64,000 bases of DNA, taken from positions 186,001 through 250,000 of the forward strand of contig NZ_FQWC01000003.1 of NCBI RefSeq assembly GCF_900129555.1. Direction: 5' to 3'. The translations under genes and the position numbers were made by a program. Of the stretch, positions 33,329-41,363 are shown piece by piece. Origin of the DNA: Flavobacterium defluvii (GTDB lineage: Bacteria > Bacteroidota > Bacteroidia > Flavobacteriales > Flavobacteriaceae). The first letter of the stretch is position 1. Every line of letters begins with the position of its first letter. The notes beneath the pieces are model-generated. The model saw nothing but the letters and a program-made list of their open reading frames with translations, did no database searches and was not told the DNA's origin.

Positions 33329-33592
33329 TTAATCTAAAGTTCTTTCTACTTTTATATGCGATTTGTTCTCTTTCATTAATTGCTTTAAATCATTTTTTAA
33401 AAGACATTCTTTTTTTACTTTAATGATTAATTGACCTTTTTTCGAGATTGCATCTGACAATAATATTTTGATTTGGTACGTTGCTCTTAGTTCATAACAA
33501 CATTTTATTAAATACCGTTTATTATTTGAAAAAATATCAGCCTTGGCAGTTCTGGTGACTTGATGTTTTGTGTATTTATATTCGATATTCAT
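33329..33592 (-). CDS. Small basic protein of unknown function
   Basis: Seen: 87 residues, lysine-rich, no signal peptide or membrane helix. It ends six bases before the Imm70-like gene and is on the same strand, so the two are probably co-transcribed. It starts MNIEYKYTKHQVTRTAKADI, which lacks a recognisable motif. It could be a remnant of a toxin C-terminus or another immunity protein; there is no evidence to choose. Confidence 0.5.
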   Translation of the reverse strand: MNIEYKYTKHQVTRTAKADIFSNNKRYLIKCCYELRATYQIKILLSDAISKKGQLIIKVKKECLLKNDLKQLMKENKSHIKVERTLD

Positions 33593-33626
33593 GTTTTTGA
33601 ATTTATAATAGTAATTTTATTCTCAA

Positions 33627-34256
33627 TTACATTTTCTCAATAACCACAGTACTTGCAACATAATCATGAAATCCTTTTCGCTTAGGAGTAAAAAGAAGAA
33701 TAATATTTATTACGGGAATAAATTTTACTACAGCCCTTAAAAAGTATCTTAAAGCAGAAATAGGTTCGTTATTATCTGAAACTGAAATAACAGACATCAT
33801 TTTTTTTCCAAGTGTTCCTTTAAAAAACAATTCCATTAAGAAGAAATAAAGAAACCAAATTGGCAGAAAAATAAGTGTAAATCTTGTGTTGAAATATTCG
33901 GGTAAATGTTTTGAGAAAATTGCCAACGGAATATTTAATATTACTAACAAAAAAAGATCAATTATATAAGCTCCGATTCTTTTTCCAGTTGAAGTTATTG
34001 GGAGAATATCTTCTAAGGTGTTTTGAACAGAGTCGTTGTTTAGTAATATCGAATTTGGCTCGTAGAGTGTTTTGCAAGTTGTACATTCTAAAGAATCTCC
34101 CATTTTTCCTAATGGTAGTAATGGAATAAAAAATAATGCAAAATATTTTTTAGCCTGTTTTAAAATAAAATTTCTTTGCTTGTTGCATCTTGAACAATGA
34201 AAAGTTCCTTTCTTAATTCCTATTTCAACTATTTGAGAACCAAATATTACGATCAT
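33627..34256 (-). CDS. RDD-family membrane protein with N-terminal zinc ribbon
   Basis: Seen: 209 residues. The N-terminal zinc-ribbon-type pairs are HCSRCNKQRNF (about residues 20-30) and ECTTCKTLYEP (about 57-67), separated by a hydrophobic LFFIPLLPLGK typical of zinc-ribbon-15 proteins. A C-terminal RDD domain follows, with GKRIGAYIIDLFLLVIL, FKGTLGKKMM and LRYFLRAVVKFIPV, giving about three membrane helices. The role is unknown; RDD domains are proposed to act in ion transport. Monocistronic or loosely linked to the two small genes downstream. Confidence 0.8.
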   Translation of the reverse strand: MIVIFGSQIVEIGIKKGTFHCSRCNKQRNFILKQAKKYFALFFIPLLPLGKMGDSLECTTCKTLYEPNSILLNNDSVQNTLEDILPITSTGKRIGAYIIDLFLLVILNIPLAIFSKHLPEYFNTRFTLIFLPIWFLYFFLMELFFKGTLGKKMMSVISVSDNNEPISALRYFLRAVVKFIPVINIILLFTPKRKGFHDYVASTVVIEKM

Positions 34257-34512
34257 TTTTTTTAATTTTAAAAATTGGGTGCAAAAATAATTTTGAGAGT
34301 ATATTTAAATAACCTTCATAAGACATAAAATAAACATTTTAGGGTTTTTTCAAATTGTTTGAAAAATTAAATCGGAGTTGATAAAAACACATTTTTTTAT
34401 TTAACAACCCTTTACAATTAATCTATAAATAGCCAAATAAAAAAAATACTATCTTTACCGATCAAACGTTTATGAACTTAAGCTGCATTTTGGCAGCACT
34501 ACATATATAATT

Positions 34513-35883
34513 ATGGCATGTACAAGTTGTTCAACCTCAGATGGCGGCGCACCAAAAGGTTGTAAAAATAATGGGACTTGCGGCACCGATAGCTGCAATA
34601 AATTGACGGTTTTTGACTGGCTTTCAAACATGAGTCCGTCCAATGGAGAGGCGATTTTTGATTGTGTTGAGGTACGTTTTAAAAACGGACGTAAGGAATT
34701 TTTTAGAAATACAGAAAAATTAAGTTTAAGTATTGGTGATATTGTAGCAACTGTTGCTTCACCTGGACATGATATTGGAATTGTGACTTTGACAGGAGAA
34801 TTGGTTAAAATTCAAATGAAGAAAAAAGGAGTTAATCCGGATAGTAACGAAGTTCCAAAAATTTACAGAAAAGCATCTCAAAAAGATATCGATATCTGGT
34901 CAGCAGCACGTGAACGTGAAGAACCAATGAAGGTTCGTGCACGAGAATTGGCAATTCACCATAAGCTAGAAATGAAAATCTCTGATATTGAATTTCAGGG
35001 AGATGGATCAAAAGCAACATTTTATTATACCGCAAACGACAGAGTCGATTTTAGAATGCTGATTAAAGATTTTGCCAAAGAATTCAGCACCAGAGTCGAA
35101 ATGAAACAAGTTGGTTTCCGTCAGGAAGCTGCTCGTTTGGGCGGAATTGGTTCCTGCGGCCGTGAACTTTGCTGCTCGACCTGGCTTACAGATTTTAGAA
35201 GCGTAAACACATCTGCGGCACGTTATCAGCAGTTGTCATTGAATCCTCAAAAATTAGCCGGACAATGCGGTAAACTTAAATGTTGTTTAAACTATGAGTT
35301 AGATACTTATATGGACGCATTGAAGGATTTTCCGGATTACGATACAAAGCTAATAACCGAAAAAGGAGACGCAGTCTGCCAGAAACAAGATATTTTTAAA
35401 GGATTGATGTGGTTTGCATACACAAATAACTTTGCAAACTGGCATGTTTTGAAAATTGATCAGGTAAAAGAAATTATTGCCGAAAATAAACAAAAAAACA
35501 AAGTTTCTTCTTTAGAAGATTTTGCAATTGAAGTTACTTCAGAGCCGGAAAAAGATTTTAATAACGCAATGGGTCAGGAAAGTTTAACGCGTTTTGATCA
35601 GCCAAAAAGAAAGAAAAAACCAAATCGCAAGAAAAAACAAAATGCTGAAACAGCTGTTGCTGCAGCACCAGAAAAACAAAAACAGGCACAAAATAATAAA
35701 CCAGCTGGCGCAGTAAACCCGAATCAGCAGAATAAGCAAAACAACCCAAATAAACCACATCATAAGAATAAGCACAAAAATTCGAATAAATCAAACAATC
35801 CGAATCAGCAAAATTCAAATGATAACAAACCTACAGAACCTAGAAAACCTATAATTATCACAAAAAATGAGAATAAAAAATAG
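34513..35883 (+). CDS. RicT/YaaT-like PSP1-domain protein
   Basis: Seen: 456 residues. The N-terminal region is Cys-rich (MACTSCSTSD, CKNNGTCGTDSC). A PSP1 core follows with VEVRFKNGRKEFF, KVRARELAIHHKLEMKISD, MLIKDFAKEF, RLGGIGSCGRELCCSTWL and GQCGKLKCCLNYE, whose cysteines bind an Fe-S cluster in Bacillus RicT. The last 90 residues are low-complexity, rich in Lys, Asn, Gln and Pro. In Firmicutes the family assists RNase Y and other processes; its role here is unknown. It overlaps gldH by 17 bases, implying coupled translation. Confidence 0.88.
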   Translation: MACTSCSTSDGGAPKGCKNNGTCGTDSCNKLTVFDWLSNMSPSNGEAIFDCVEVRFKNGRKEFFRNTEKLSLSIGDIVATVASPGHDIGIVTLTGELVKIQMKKKGVNPDSNEVPKIYRKASQKDIDIWSAAREREEPMKVRARELAIHHKLEMKISDIEFQGDGSKATFYYTANDRVDFRMLIKDFAKEFSTRVEMKQVGFRQEAARLGGIGSCGRELCCSTWLTDFRSVNTSAARYQQLSLNPQKLAGQCGKLKCCLNYELDTYMDALKDFPDYDTKLITEKGDAVCQKQDIFKGLMWFAYTNNFANWHVLKIDQVKEIIAENKQKNKVSSLEDFAIEVTSEPEKDFNNAMGQESLTRFDQPKRKKKPNRKKKQNAETAVAAAPEKQKQAQNNKPAGAVNPNQQNKQNNPNKPHHKNKHKNSNKSNNPNQQNSNDNKPTEPRKPIIITKNENKK

Positions 35884-36346
35884 CGGGATTCTTCTTTTGG
35901 CAGCGATACTTCTTTTTTCGTGCGACAAAAAGAGAGTATTCGATGAGTACAAATCTGTTGGAAGTGCCTGGCACAAAGACAGCATTGTCACTTTTGACCT
36001 GCCGGTTTTGGATTCTACCAAAAAGTACAATTTGTTTGTAAATTTGAGAGATAACAACAATTATCCTTTCAATAATTTATTTTTGATTGTGGCTATGGAA
36101 ACACCAAGTGGTTTTACAAAAGTTGATACTTTAGAATACCAAATGGCAAACCCTGACGGAACATTGATGGGAAATGGTTTTACTGATATAAAGGAAAGTA
36201 AACTTTTTTACAAAGAAAATGTGAAGTTTAAAGGAAAATACAAAGTACATATCAAACAAGCTGTTAGAGAATCAGGGAAAATACCTGGAGTCGAAGCTCT
36301 GGAAGGTATTACAGATGTAGGTTTTAGAATAGAACAAAAAGATTAG
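35867..36346 (+). CDS. gldH: Gliding motility lipoprotein GldH
   Basis: This lipoprotein is required for flavobacterial gliding. Seen: 159 residues, signal peptide with lipobox ILLFSC (Cys about 19), then the GldH pattern VFDEYKSVGSAWHKDSIVTF, YNLFVNLRDNNNYPFNNLFL and a C-terminal GITDVGFRIEQ. Known: GldH was identified by motility mutants of F. johnsoniae, and the exact mechanism is not settled. The gene starts inside the ricT-like reading frame and is followed 10 bases later by a class A PBP. Confidence 0.92.
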   Translation: MRIKNSGILLLAAILLFSCDKKRVFDEYKSVGSAWHKDSIVTFDLPVLDSTKKYNLFVNLRDNNNYPFNNLFLIVAMETPSGFTKVDTLEYQMANPDGTLMGNGFTDIKESKLFYKENVKFKGKYKVHIKQAVRESGKIPGVEALEGITDVGFRIEQKD

Positions 36347-36356
36347 AAAAATAGTT

Positions 36357-38663
36357 ATGGCTGCTAAAAAAAACAATCAAACCAACACCGTAAAGGATAT
36401 TAATTACTACAAAAAGAAATTCTGGAGAATCTTTGCTTATACGCTTTTAGGTATTCTGGCTTTCTTCTTATTTGCCTCTTGGGGATTTTTCGGGTCGATG
36501 CCTTCTTTTGAAGATTTAGAAAACCCAGATTCAAATCTGGCTACCGAGATTATTTCTTCTGATGGAGTTGTTTTAGGTAAATATTTCAAGACCAACAGAT
36601 CACAGCTTAAATATTCAGATTTGCCAAAAAGTTTAGTTGAAGCTTTAGTGGCAACAGAAGATGCACGTTTTTACGAACATTCAGGAATTGACGGACGCGG
36701 AACTTTAAGAGCTGTTTTTAGTTTAGGTACAAATGGTGGAGCGAGTACCTTAACACAACAGCTTGCCAAACAATTATTTCATGGTGAAGGATCTAAATTT
36801 CTTCCTTTCAGAATTGTACAAAAAATAAAAGAGTGGATTATCGCCATTCGTCTGGAACGACAATATACCAAAAATGAAATCTTGGCAATGTATTGTAACG
36901 TATACGATTTCGGTAATTATTCAGTTGGAGTAAGCTCGGCAGCACAGACGTATTTCTCCAAAGACCCAAAAGACTTAACGATGGACGAATCGGCTATTTT
37001 AGTCGGAATGTTCAAAAACTCAGGATTATACAATCCCGTTAGAAATCCCGAAGGAGTAAAAAACCGTCGTAACGTTGTTCTTGCTCAAATGGCAAAAGCA
37101 AAAATGATTACAAATGCCGAAAAAGAAAGACTTCAGGCATTACCTATCGCATTAAAATTCAAATTAGAAAGCCACCGCGAGGGAACGGCTACTTATTTTA
37201 GAGAATATCTTCGTGATTACATGAAAAAATGGGTAACCGAAAACAAAAAACCAGACGGAACGGATTATGACATATACAAAGATGGTTTAAGAATTTATAC
37301 AACCATCGATTCAAGAATGCAGCAATATGCAGAAGAAGCAGTGGCAGCGCATATGAAAAACCTGCAGCAGCAGTTTTTCATTGAAATGAAAAACAATAAA
37401 AATGCACCTTTCGTAAATATTACTCAGGCTGAAACTGACAGAATCATGATGCAGGCGATGAAAAATTCTGTTCGCTGGGCACAAATGAAAGAAATGGATA
37501 AGAGCGAAGACGATATTATTGCTTCTTTCAAAGTAAAAACGAGAATGCGCGTATTTACATGGAAAGGTGAGCGTGATACCATCATGACACCGCTGGATTC
37601 TATTCGTTACTACAAGCACTTTTTACAATCTGGTTTAATGGCGATGGAACCGCAAACAGGTAATATTAAAGCCTGGGTTGGAGGAATTAATTATAAATAT
37701 TTCCAATACGATCACGTAGGTCAGGGAGCGAGACAAGTAGGTTCTACATTCAAACCTTTCGTTTATGCAACAGCTATCGAAGAGTTGAATATGTCACCTT
37801 GTGATTCTATTCTTGACGGACCATTTATGATCCATAAAGGACGTCACCATGTAACAGAAGACTGGGAACCAAGAAACTCTGACAACAGATACCGCGGAAT
37901 GGTAACTTTAAAACAAGGTTTGGCCAACTCTATCAACACCGTTTCTGCAAAATTAATTGACAGAACAGGTCCTGAAGCTGTTGTAGATTTGACAAGAAAA
38001 TTGGGAGTAAAAACAGAAATTCCGGTTCAGCCTTCAATCGCATTAGGAGCTGTAGATATTACAGTTGAAGATATGGTTGCGGCATACAGCACATTTGCAA
38101 ATCAGGGAGTTTACGTAAAACCACAGTTTTTAAGCAGAATCGAGAACAAAAGCGGTGAAGTTATTTACGAACCGATTCCGGAATCTCATGACGTTTTAAA
38201 TAAAGATATTGCCTTTGCCGTAATCAAATTATTAGAAGGTGTAACCGAAACCGGATCTGGAGCACGTTTACGTACACAAGGAGGAGGAAGTGGAGATAAC
38301 CGCTGGACAGGATATCCGTATATGTTCAAAAACCCAATTGCGGGTAAAACAGGAACAACACAAAACCAGTCAGATGGCTGGTTTATGGGAATGGTTCCAA
38401 ATTTAGTAACAGGAGTTTGGGTTGGATGCGAAGATCGTTCGGCACGTTTCAAAAGTTTAACTTACGGACAAGGTGCAACCGCAGCCTTACCGGTTTGGGC
38501 TTATTTTATGAAACTTTGTTATAAAGATGAAAACCTTCAAATCTCAAAATCAGAATTTGAACGTCCGGCAAATCTTTCTATAAAAGTAGATTGTTACCAA
38601 AGACCTGCGGTTGTAAAAGACACAACGCAAACAGAGCAAAATACAGACGAATTCGAGTTATAA
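36357..38663 (+). CDS. Class A penicillin-binding protein (PBP1A type)
   Basis: It polymerises and cross-links peptidoglycan at the inner membrane. Seen: 768 residues, one N-terminal helix (about 25-45). The glycosyltransferase-51 domain has ATEDARFYEHSGIDGRGTLR (catalytic Glu) and GASTLTQQLAKQLF. The transpeptidase domain has SxxK as GSTFKPFVYA, SxN as NSINT, and KTG as AGKTGTTQNQSDGWF. All catalytic motifs are present. It is the third gene of the ricT-gldH-PBP operon and is closed by a terminator. Confidence 0.95.
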   Translation: MAAKKNNQTNTVKDINYYKKKFWRIFAYTLLGILAFFLFASWGFFGSMPSFEDLENPDSNLATEIISSDGVVLGKYFKTNRSQLKYSDLPKSLVEALVATEDARFYEHSGIDGRGTLRAVFSLGTNGGASTLTQQLAKQLFHGEGSKFLPFRIVQKIKEWIIAIRLERQYTKNEILAMYCNVYDFGNYSVGVSSAAQTYFSKDPKDLTMDESAILVGMFKNSGLYNPVRNPEGVKNRRNVVLAQMAKAKMITNAEKERLQALPIALKFKLESHREGTATYFREYLRDYMKKWVTENKKPDGTDYDIYKDGLRIYTTIDSRMQQYAEEAVAAHMKNLQQQFFIEMKNNKNAPFVNITQAETDRIMMQAMKNSVRWAQMKEMDKSEDDIIASFKVKTRMRVFTWKGERDTIMTPLDSIRYYKHFLQSGLMAMEPQTGNIKAWVGGINYKYFQYDHVGQGARQVGSTFKPFVYATAIEELNMSPCDSILDGPFMIHKGRHHVTEDWEPRNSDNRYRGMVTLKQGLANSINTVSAKLIDRTGPEAVVDLTRKLGVKTEIPVQPSIALGAVDITVEDMVAAYSTFANQGVYVKPQFLSRIENKSGEVIYEPIPESHDVLNKDIAFAVIKLLEGVTETGSGARLRTQGGGSGDNRWTGYPYMFKNPIAGKTGTTQNQSDGWFMGMVPNLVTGVWVGCEDRSARFKSLTYGQGATAALPVWAYFMKLCYKDENLQISKSEFERPANLSIKVDCYQRPAVVKDTTQTEQNTDEFEL

Positions 38664-38685
38664 TTTAAATTCGTTTTTAAATAAT

Positions 38686-38738
38686 AAATCCTCTTATGAT
38701 CTTCTGAATCTGGAAGAATATAGGAGGATTTTTTTTCG
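38686..38738 (+). terminator. Rho-independent terminator after the PBP gene
   Basis: AATCCTC and GAGGATT arms with an internal CTTC/GAAG stem and an eight-base T run. Confidence 0.8.
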
Positions 38739-38782
38739 AACCATCGTTTTTATTTTAAGCCGTTATAAAGTATATTGCTTAT

Positions 38783-38953
38783 ACTCCATTAGGAGTTAAA
38801 TATCGGTAGCGTAATAATGATAAAACTTCGAAGATGTCCCGTAGGGACTACACCTTTACAGGCTTTTGATTGCGTATAGTCCCTACGGGACAAAAAATAC
38901 TATAGCTAATAAATTTTCTACCAATATTTAATCTCTACGAGATTTTTTCTCTA
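38783..38953. repeat. Palindromic element, family 4, copy 2
   Basis: Inverted halves each carry small GTA/TAC-centred palindromes: ATGTCCCGTAGGGAC, AGTCCCTACGGGAC and ATCTCTACGAGAT. ATCGGTAG and CTACCAATA correspond to CGGTAG and CTACCAACG of the 21226 copy. The stems differ in sequence but not in layout. Confidence 0.75.
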
Positions 38954-39070
38954 TATTATAAGGTTTATAATTAATAATTGATTTCAAATTTTATTTTTTA
39001 CGAAATCGATATAATTTAATCTAAAAATCTTATTTTTATCAAAAATATACGGTAATAAAGACAGTTTGTT

Positions 39071-39772
39071 ATGATAACAAAAAAAGTTAATAATGTTCAG
39101 GACGCAATTAAAGGAATTGAAACCGGTATGACGATTATGTTTGGTGGATTTGGTTTATGCGGAATTCCTGAAAATACAATTGCAGCATTGGTAAACACTT
39201 CAATTTCAGATTTAACTTGTATTTCAAACAATGCAGGGGTTGATGATTTTGGTTTAGGTTTGCTTTTACAGAAAAAACAAATCAAAAAAATGATTTCATC
39301 TTATGTGGGAGAAAATGCCGAGTTCGAGCGTCAGATGCTTTCTGGAGAACTTGAAGTTGAGTTGACACCGCAGGGAACTTTAGCAGAAAGATGCCGTGCT
39401 GCTCAGGCAGGAATTCCTGCTTTTTTTACGCCAGCCGGTTATGGAACCGAAGTTGCTGAAGGAAAAGAAGTGCGCGAATTCAACGGTAAAATGCATATTA
39501 TGGAACAAGCTTTCAAAGCTGATTTTTCGATTGTAAAGGCATGGAAAGGTGATGAAGCCGGAAATCTTATTTTTAAAGGAACTGCCAGAAACTTTAATGC
39601 CTGCATGGCTGGAGCCGGAAAAATTACAATTGCAGAGGTTGAAGAATTGGTTCCTGTGGGTACTTTGGATCCAAATCAAATTCATATTCCGGGAATTATG
39701 GTTCAACGTATCTTTCAGGGAGAAAAATTTGAAAAAAGAATCGAACAGCGAACTGTGAGAAAGAGAGCATAA
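39071..39772 (+). CDS. scoA: 3-oxoacid CoA-transferase, subunit A
   Basis: With subunit B it moves CoA between succinyl-CoA and a 3-oxoacid such as acetoacetate in the cytosol. Seen: 233 residues, N-terminal [25 protein letters not shown] (split here as [13 protein letters not shown] and IPENTIAAL), [38 protein letters not shown] spread over about residues 113-137, and a C-terminal [15 protein letters not shown]. The length and motifs match ScoA. It lies 77 bases before scoB with a small inverted repeat between. Confidence 0.95.
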   Translation: MITKKVNNVQDAIKGIETGMTIMFGGFGLCGIPENTIAALVNTSISDLTCISNNAGVDDFGLGLLLQKKQIKKMISSYVGENAEFERQMLSGELEVELTPQGTLAERCRAAQAGIPAFFTPAGYGTEVAEGKEVREFNGKMHIMEQAFKADFSIVKAWKGDEAGNLIFKGTARNFNACMAGAGKITIAEVEELVPVGTLDPNQIHIPGIMVQRIFQGEKFEKRIEQRTVRKRA

Positions 39773-39838
39773 TTAGATAATGAGATAATTTGTCGATTAG
39801 ATAATTCAATTATCTGATTATCAAATTTTCTAATTAAC
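39773..39838. repeat. Inverted TTAGATAAT repeat in the scoA-scoB gap
   Basis: TTAGATAATGAGATAATTTG is followed by ATTAGATAATTC, AATTATCTGATTATC and AAATTTTCTAATT. The two halves can pair as a hairpin. AT-rich; no further copy noticed in the window. Confidence 0.5.
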
Positions 39839-39849
39839 ACATTCAAGAC

Positions 39850-40503
39850 ATGTTAACAAAAGAAGATATAGCGAAAAGAATCGCAAAAGAAGTAAAAGAC
39901 AGATATTTTGTGAATCTTGGAATAGGAATTCCAACTTTGGTTGCAAATTATGTTAGGGAAGATATTGCAGTTGAGTTTCAAAGTGAAAATGGTGTTCTCG
40001 GTATGGGGCCGTTTCCTTTTGAAGGTGAAGAAGATGCAGATATTATCAACGCAGGAAAACAAACCATAACCACATTGCCGGGAGCGAGTTTTTTCGATTC
40101 GGCTTTTAGTTTTGGAATGATTAGAAGCCAAAAAGTAGATTTAACTATTCTGGGCGCAATGGAAGTTTCGGAAAACGGTGATATTGCCAATTGGAAAATT
40201 CCGGGAAAAATGGTAAAAGGAATGGGAGGTGCAATGGATTTAGTGGCTTCTGCCGAAAACATCATTGTGGCCATGATGCACGTTAATAAAGCAGGAGAAT
40301 CAAAAATTCTAAAAAAATGTACTCTGCCATTAACAGGCGTAGGATGCGTAAAAAAGATTGTAACCGAGCTTGCCGTTCTCGAAGTAACCGAAAAGGGTTT
40401 TAAGCTCTTAGAAAGAGCGCCAGGCGTTTCTGTAGAACATATTATCGCTTCAACTGAAGCTGAATTGATAATTGAAGGTGAAATTCCGGAAATGGATATT
40501 TAA
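39850..40503 (+). CDS. scoB: 3-oxoacid CoA-transferase, subunit B
   Basis: Catalytic subunit. Seen: 217 residues, RIAKEVKDRYFVNLGIGIPT at the N-terminus and the active-site block FQSENGVLGMGPFP, where the Glu of SENG forms the thioester-linked intermediate by family knowledge. KIPGKMVKGMGGAMDLV and LPLTGVGCVKKIVTELAV complete the pattern. It directly follows scoA. A terminator lies 20 bases after the stop. Confidence 0.95.
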   Translation: MLTKEDIAKRIAKEVKDRYFVNLGIGIPTLVANYVREDIAVEFQSENGVLGMGPFPFEGEEDADIINAGKQTITTLPGASFFDSAFSFGMIRSQKVDLTILGAMEVSENGDIANWKIPGKMVKGMGGAMDLVASAENIIVAMMHVNKAGESKILKKCTLPLTGVGCVKKIVTELAVLEVTEKGFKLLERAPGVSVEHIIASTEAELIIEGEIPEMDI

Positions 40504-40523
40504 TTATAACCATTTAACTTTAG

Positions 40524-40559
40524 AAAAGAGAATTTTCGGAAATGGAGATTCTCTTTTTT
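40524..40559 (+). terminator. Rho-independent terminator after scoB
   Basis: AAAAGAGAAT and ATTCTCTTTT arms separated by 14 bases, ending in TTTTTT. Confidence 0.8.
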
Positions 40560-40607
40560 ATTTTCAGATAATCTTTATCTACATTTGCTTGGATTAAATA
40601 AGCACAT

Positions 40608-41036
40608 TTGGAAAAGTTTGAAATAGATTTAAAATGGGGAAGTTATTTGTTTATTGCAAATATGGTTTCTACAATTTGTATTGTGTTATTAATATTTTTA
40701 ATTAACAGTTATAGCTTTATATATTTATCTGATATACTTATACCAATTTTTATAATTCAACTTATTTACTTCACTATTAAAGCTATCAGAGAAAATAGAA
40801 AATATGACTTAAGTAAAGGTTTTCGAAAGATTTTTGTTTTTACTAGACTTTTAGTTTTCTATTTCATGTTAATTTCGTTTTCAGACGGAAGAACAAATAT
40901 CTGGTGTTTTTCTTTACTTCTTCCTTATAGAAAAAAAGATATTTCAGAGTTAATTCAAGATGATTCAAATGAAGAGGATGAAATTACATTGAAAGAGTTT
41001 ATGGTTAGATTAAAAAGAAAATTTTCAAGACCCTAA
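40608..41036 (+). CDS. Small membrane protein of unknown function, TTG start
   Basis: I do not recognise the family. Seen: 142 residues, three hydrophobic segments (about residues 13-35, 38-58 and 75-100) and a charged C-terminal tail (ISELIQDDSNEEDEI, RLKRKFSRP). An in-frame stop lies three codons upstream of TTG 40608 and no ATG is near. A TTG (or other non-ATG) start is therefore implied; the next in-frame ATG is about 19 codons in. A terminator follows. Confidence 0.55.
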   Translation: MEKFEIDLKWGSYLFIANMVSTICIVLLIFLINSYSFIYLSDILIPIFIIQLIYFTIKAIRENRKYDLSKGFRKIFVFTRLLVFYFMLISFSDGRTNIWCFSLLLPYRKKDISELIQDDSNEEDEITLKEFMVRLKRKFSRP

Positions 41037-41060
41037 ATATTAATGCAGATATAAAATTAA

Positions 41061-41088
41061 AAAACCGCTTTTTTGAGCGGTTTTTTTA
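41061..41088 (+). terminator. Rho-independent terminator
   Basis: AAAACCGCT and AGCGGTTTT arms around a TTTTTG loop with a T run. The remaining gap to 41363 is AT-rich upstream sequence with no other feature that I can support. Confidence 0.9.
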
Positions 41089-41363
41089 TACTTATCCATT
41101 TATAAAAAAAGTTTTTTGTCTGTATTTCAGTACATTAAAAATAATTGATATATTAATTTTCGGACTTTTTTGCTGCTAAATTATCACGTTTTGTTATATA
41201 AAAGTTAAATTTATGTAAAAAATGTTGCATTTTATCGATTAACGGCAAATTTCATCGATTATCTAACAAAATTAAAATACTTTTATCTCAAATTTAAGTA
41301 TTTACTTACTTTAATTGATTGATTTTTTTTATCATTTAACTAAACTTAAAACCCCCAATTATT

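Noticed and set aside
31192..34256. Small unknown genes considered as a mobile island
   Set aside because: No integrase, tRNA, direct repeats or clear composition change; only the Imm70-like gene hints at accessory content.
34471..34509. Twelve-codon upstream ORF and small GCTGC/GCAGC hairpin before the RicT-like gene
   Set aside because: Short enough to occur by chance; no attenuator-like alternative structure or terminator seen.
35558..35818. Hydrophobic antisense ORFs opposite the RicT-like C-terminus
   Set aside because: They mirror a Lys/Asn-rich low-complexity segment, which gives Phe/Leu/Val-rich shadows.
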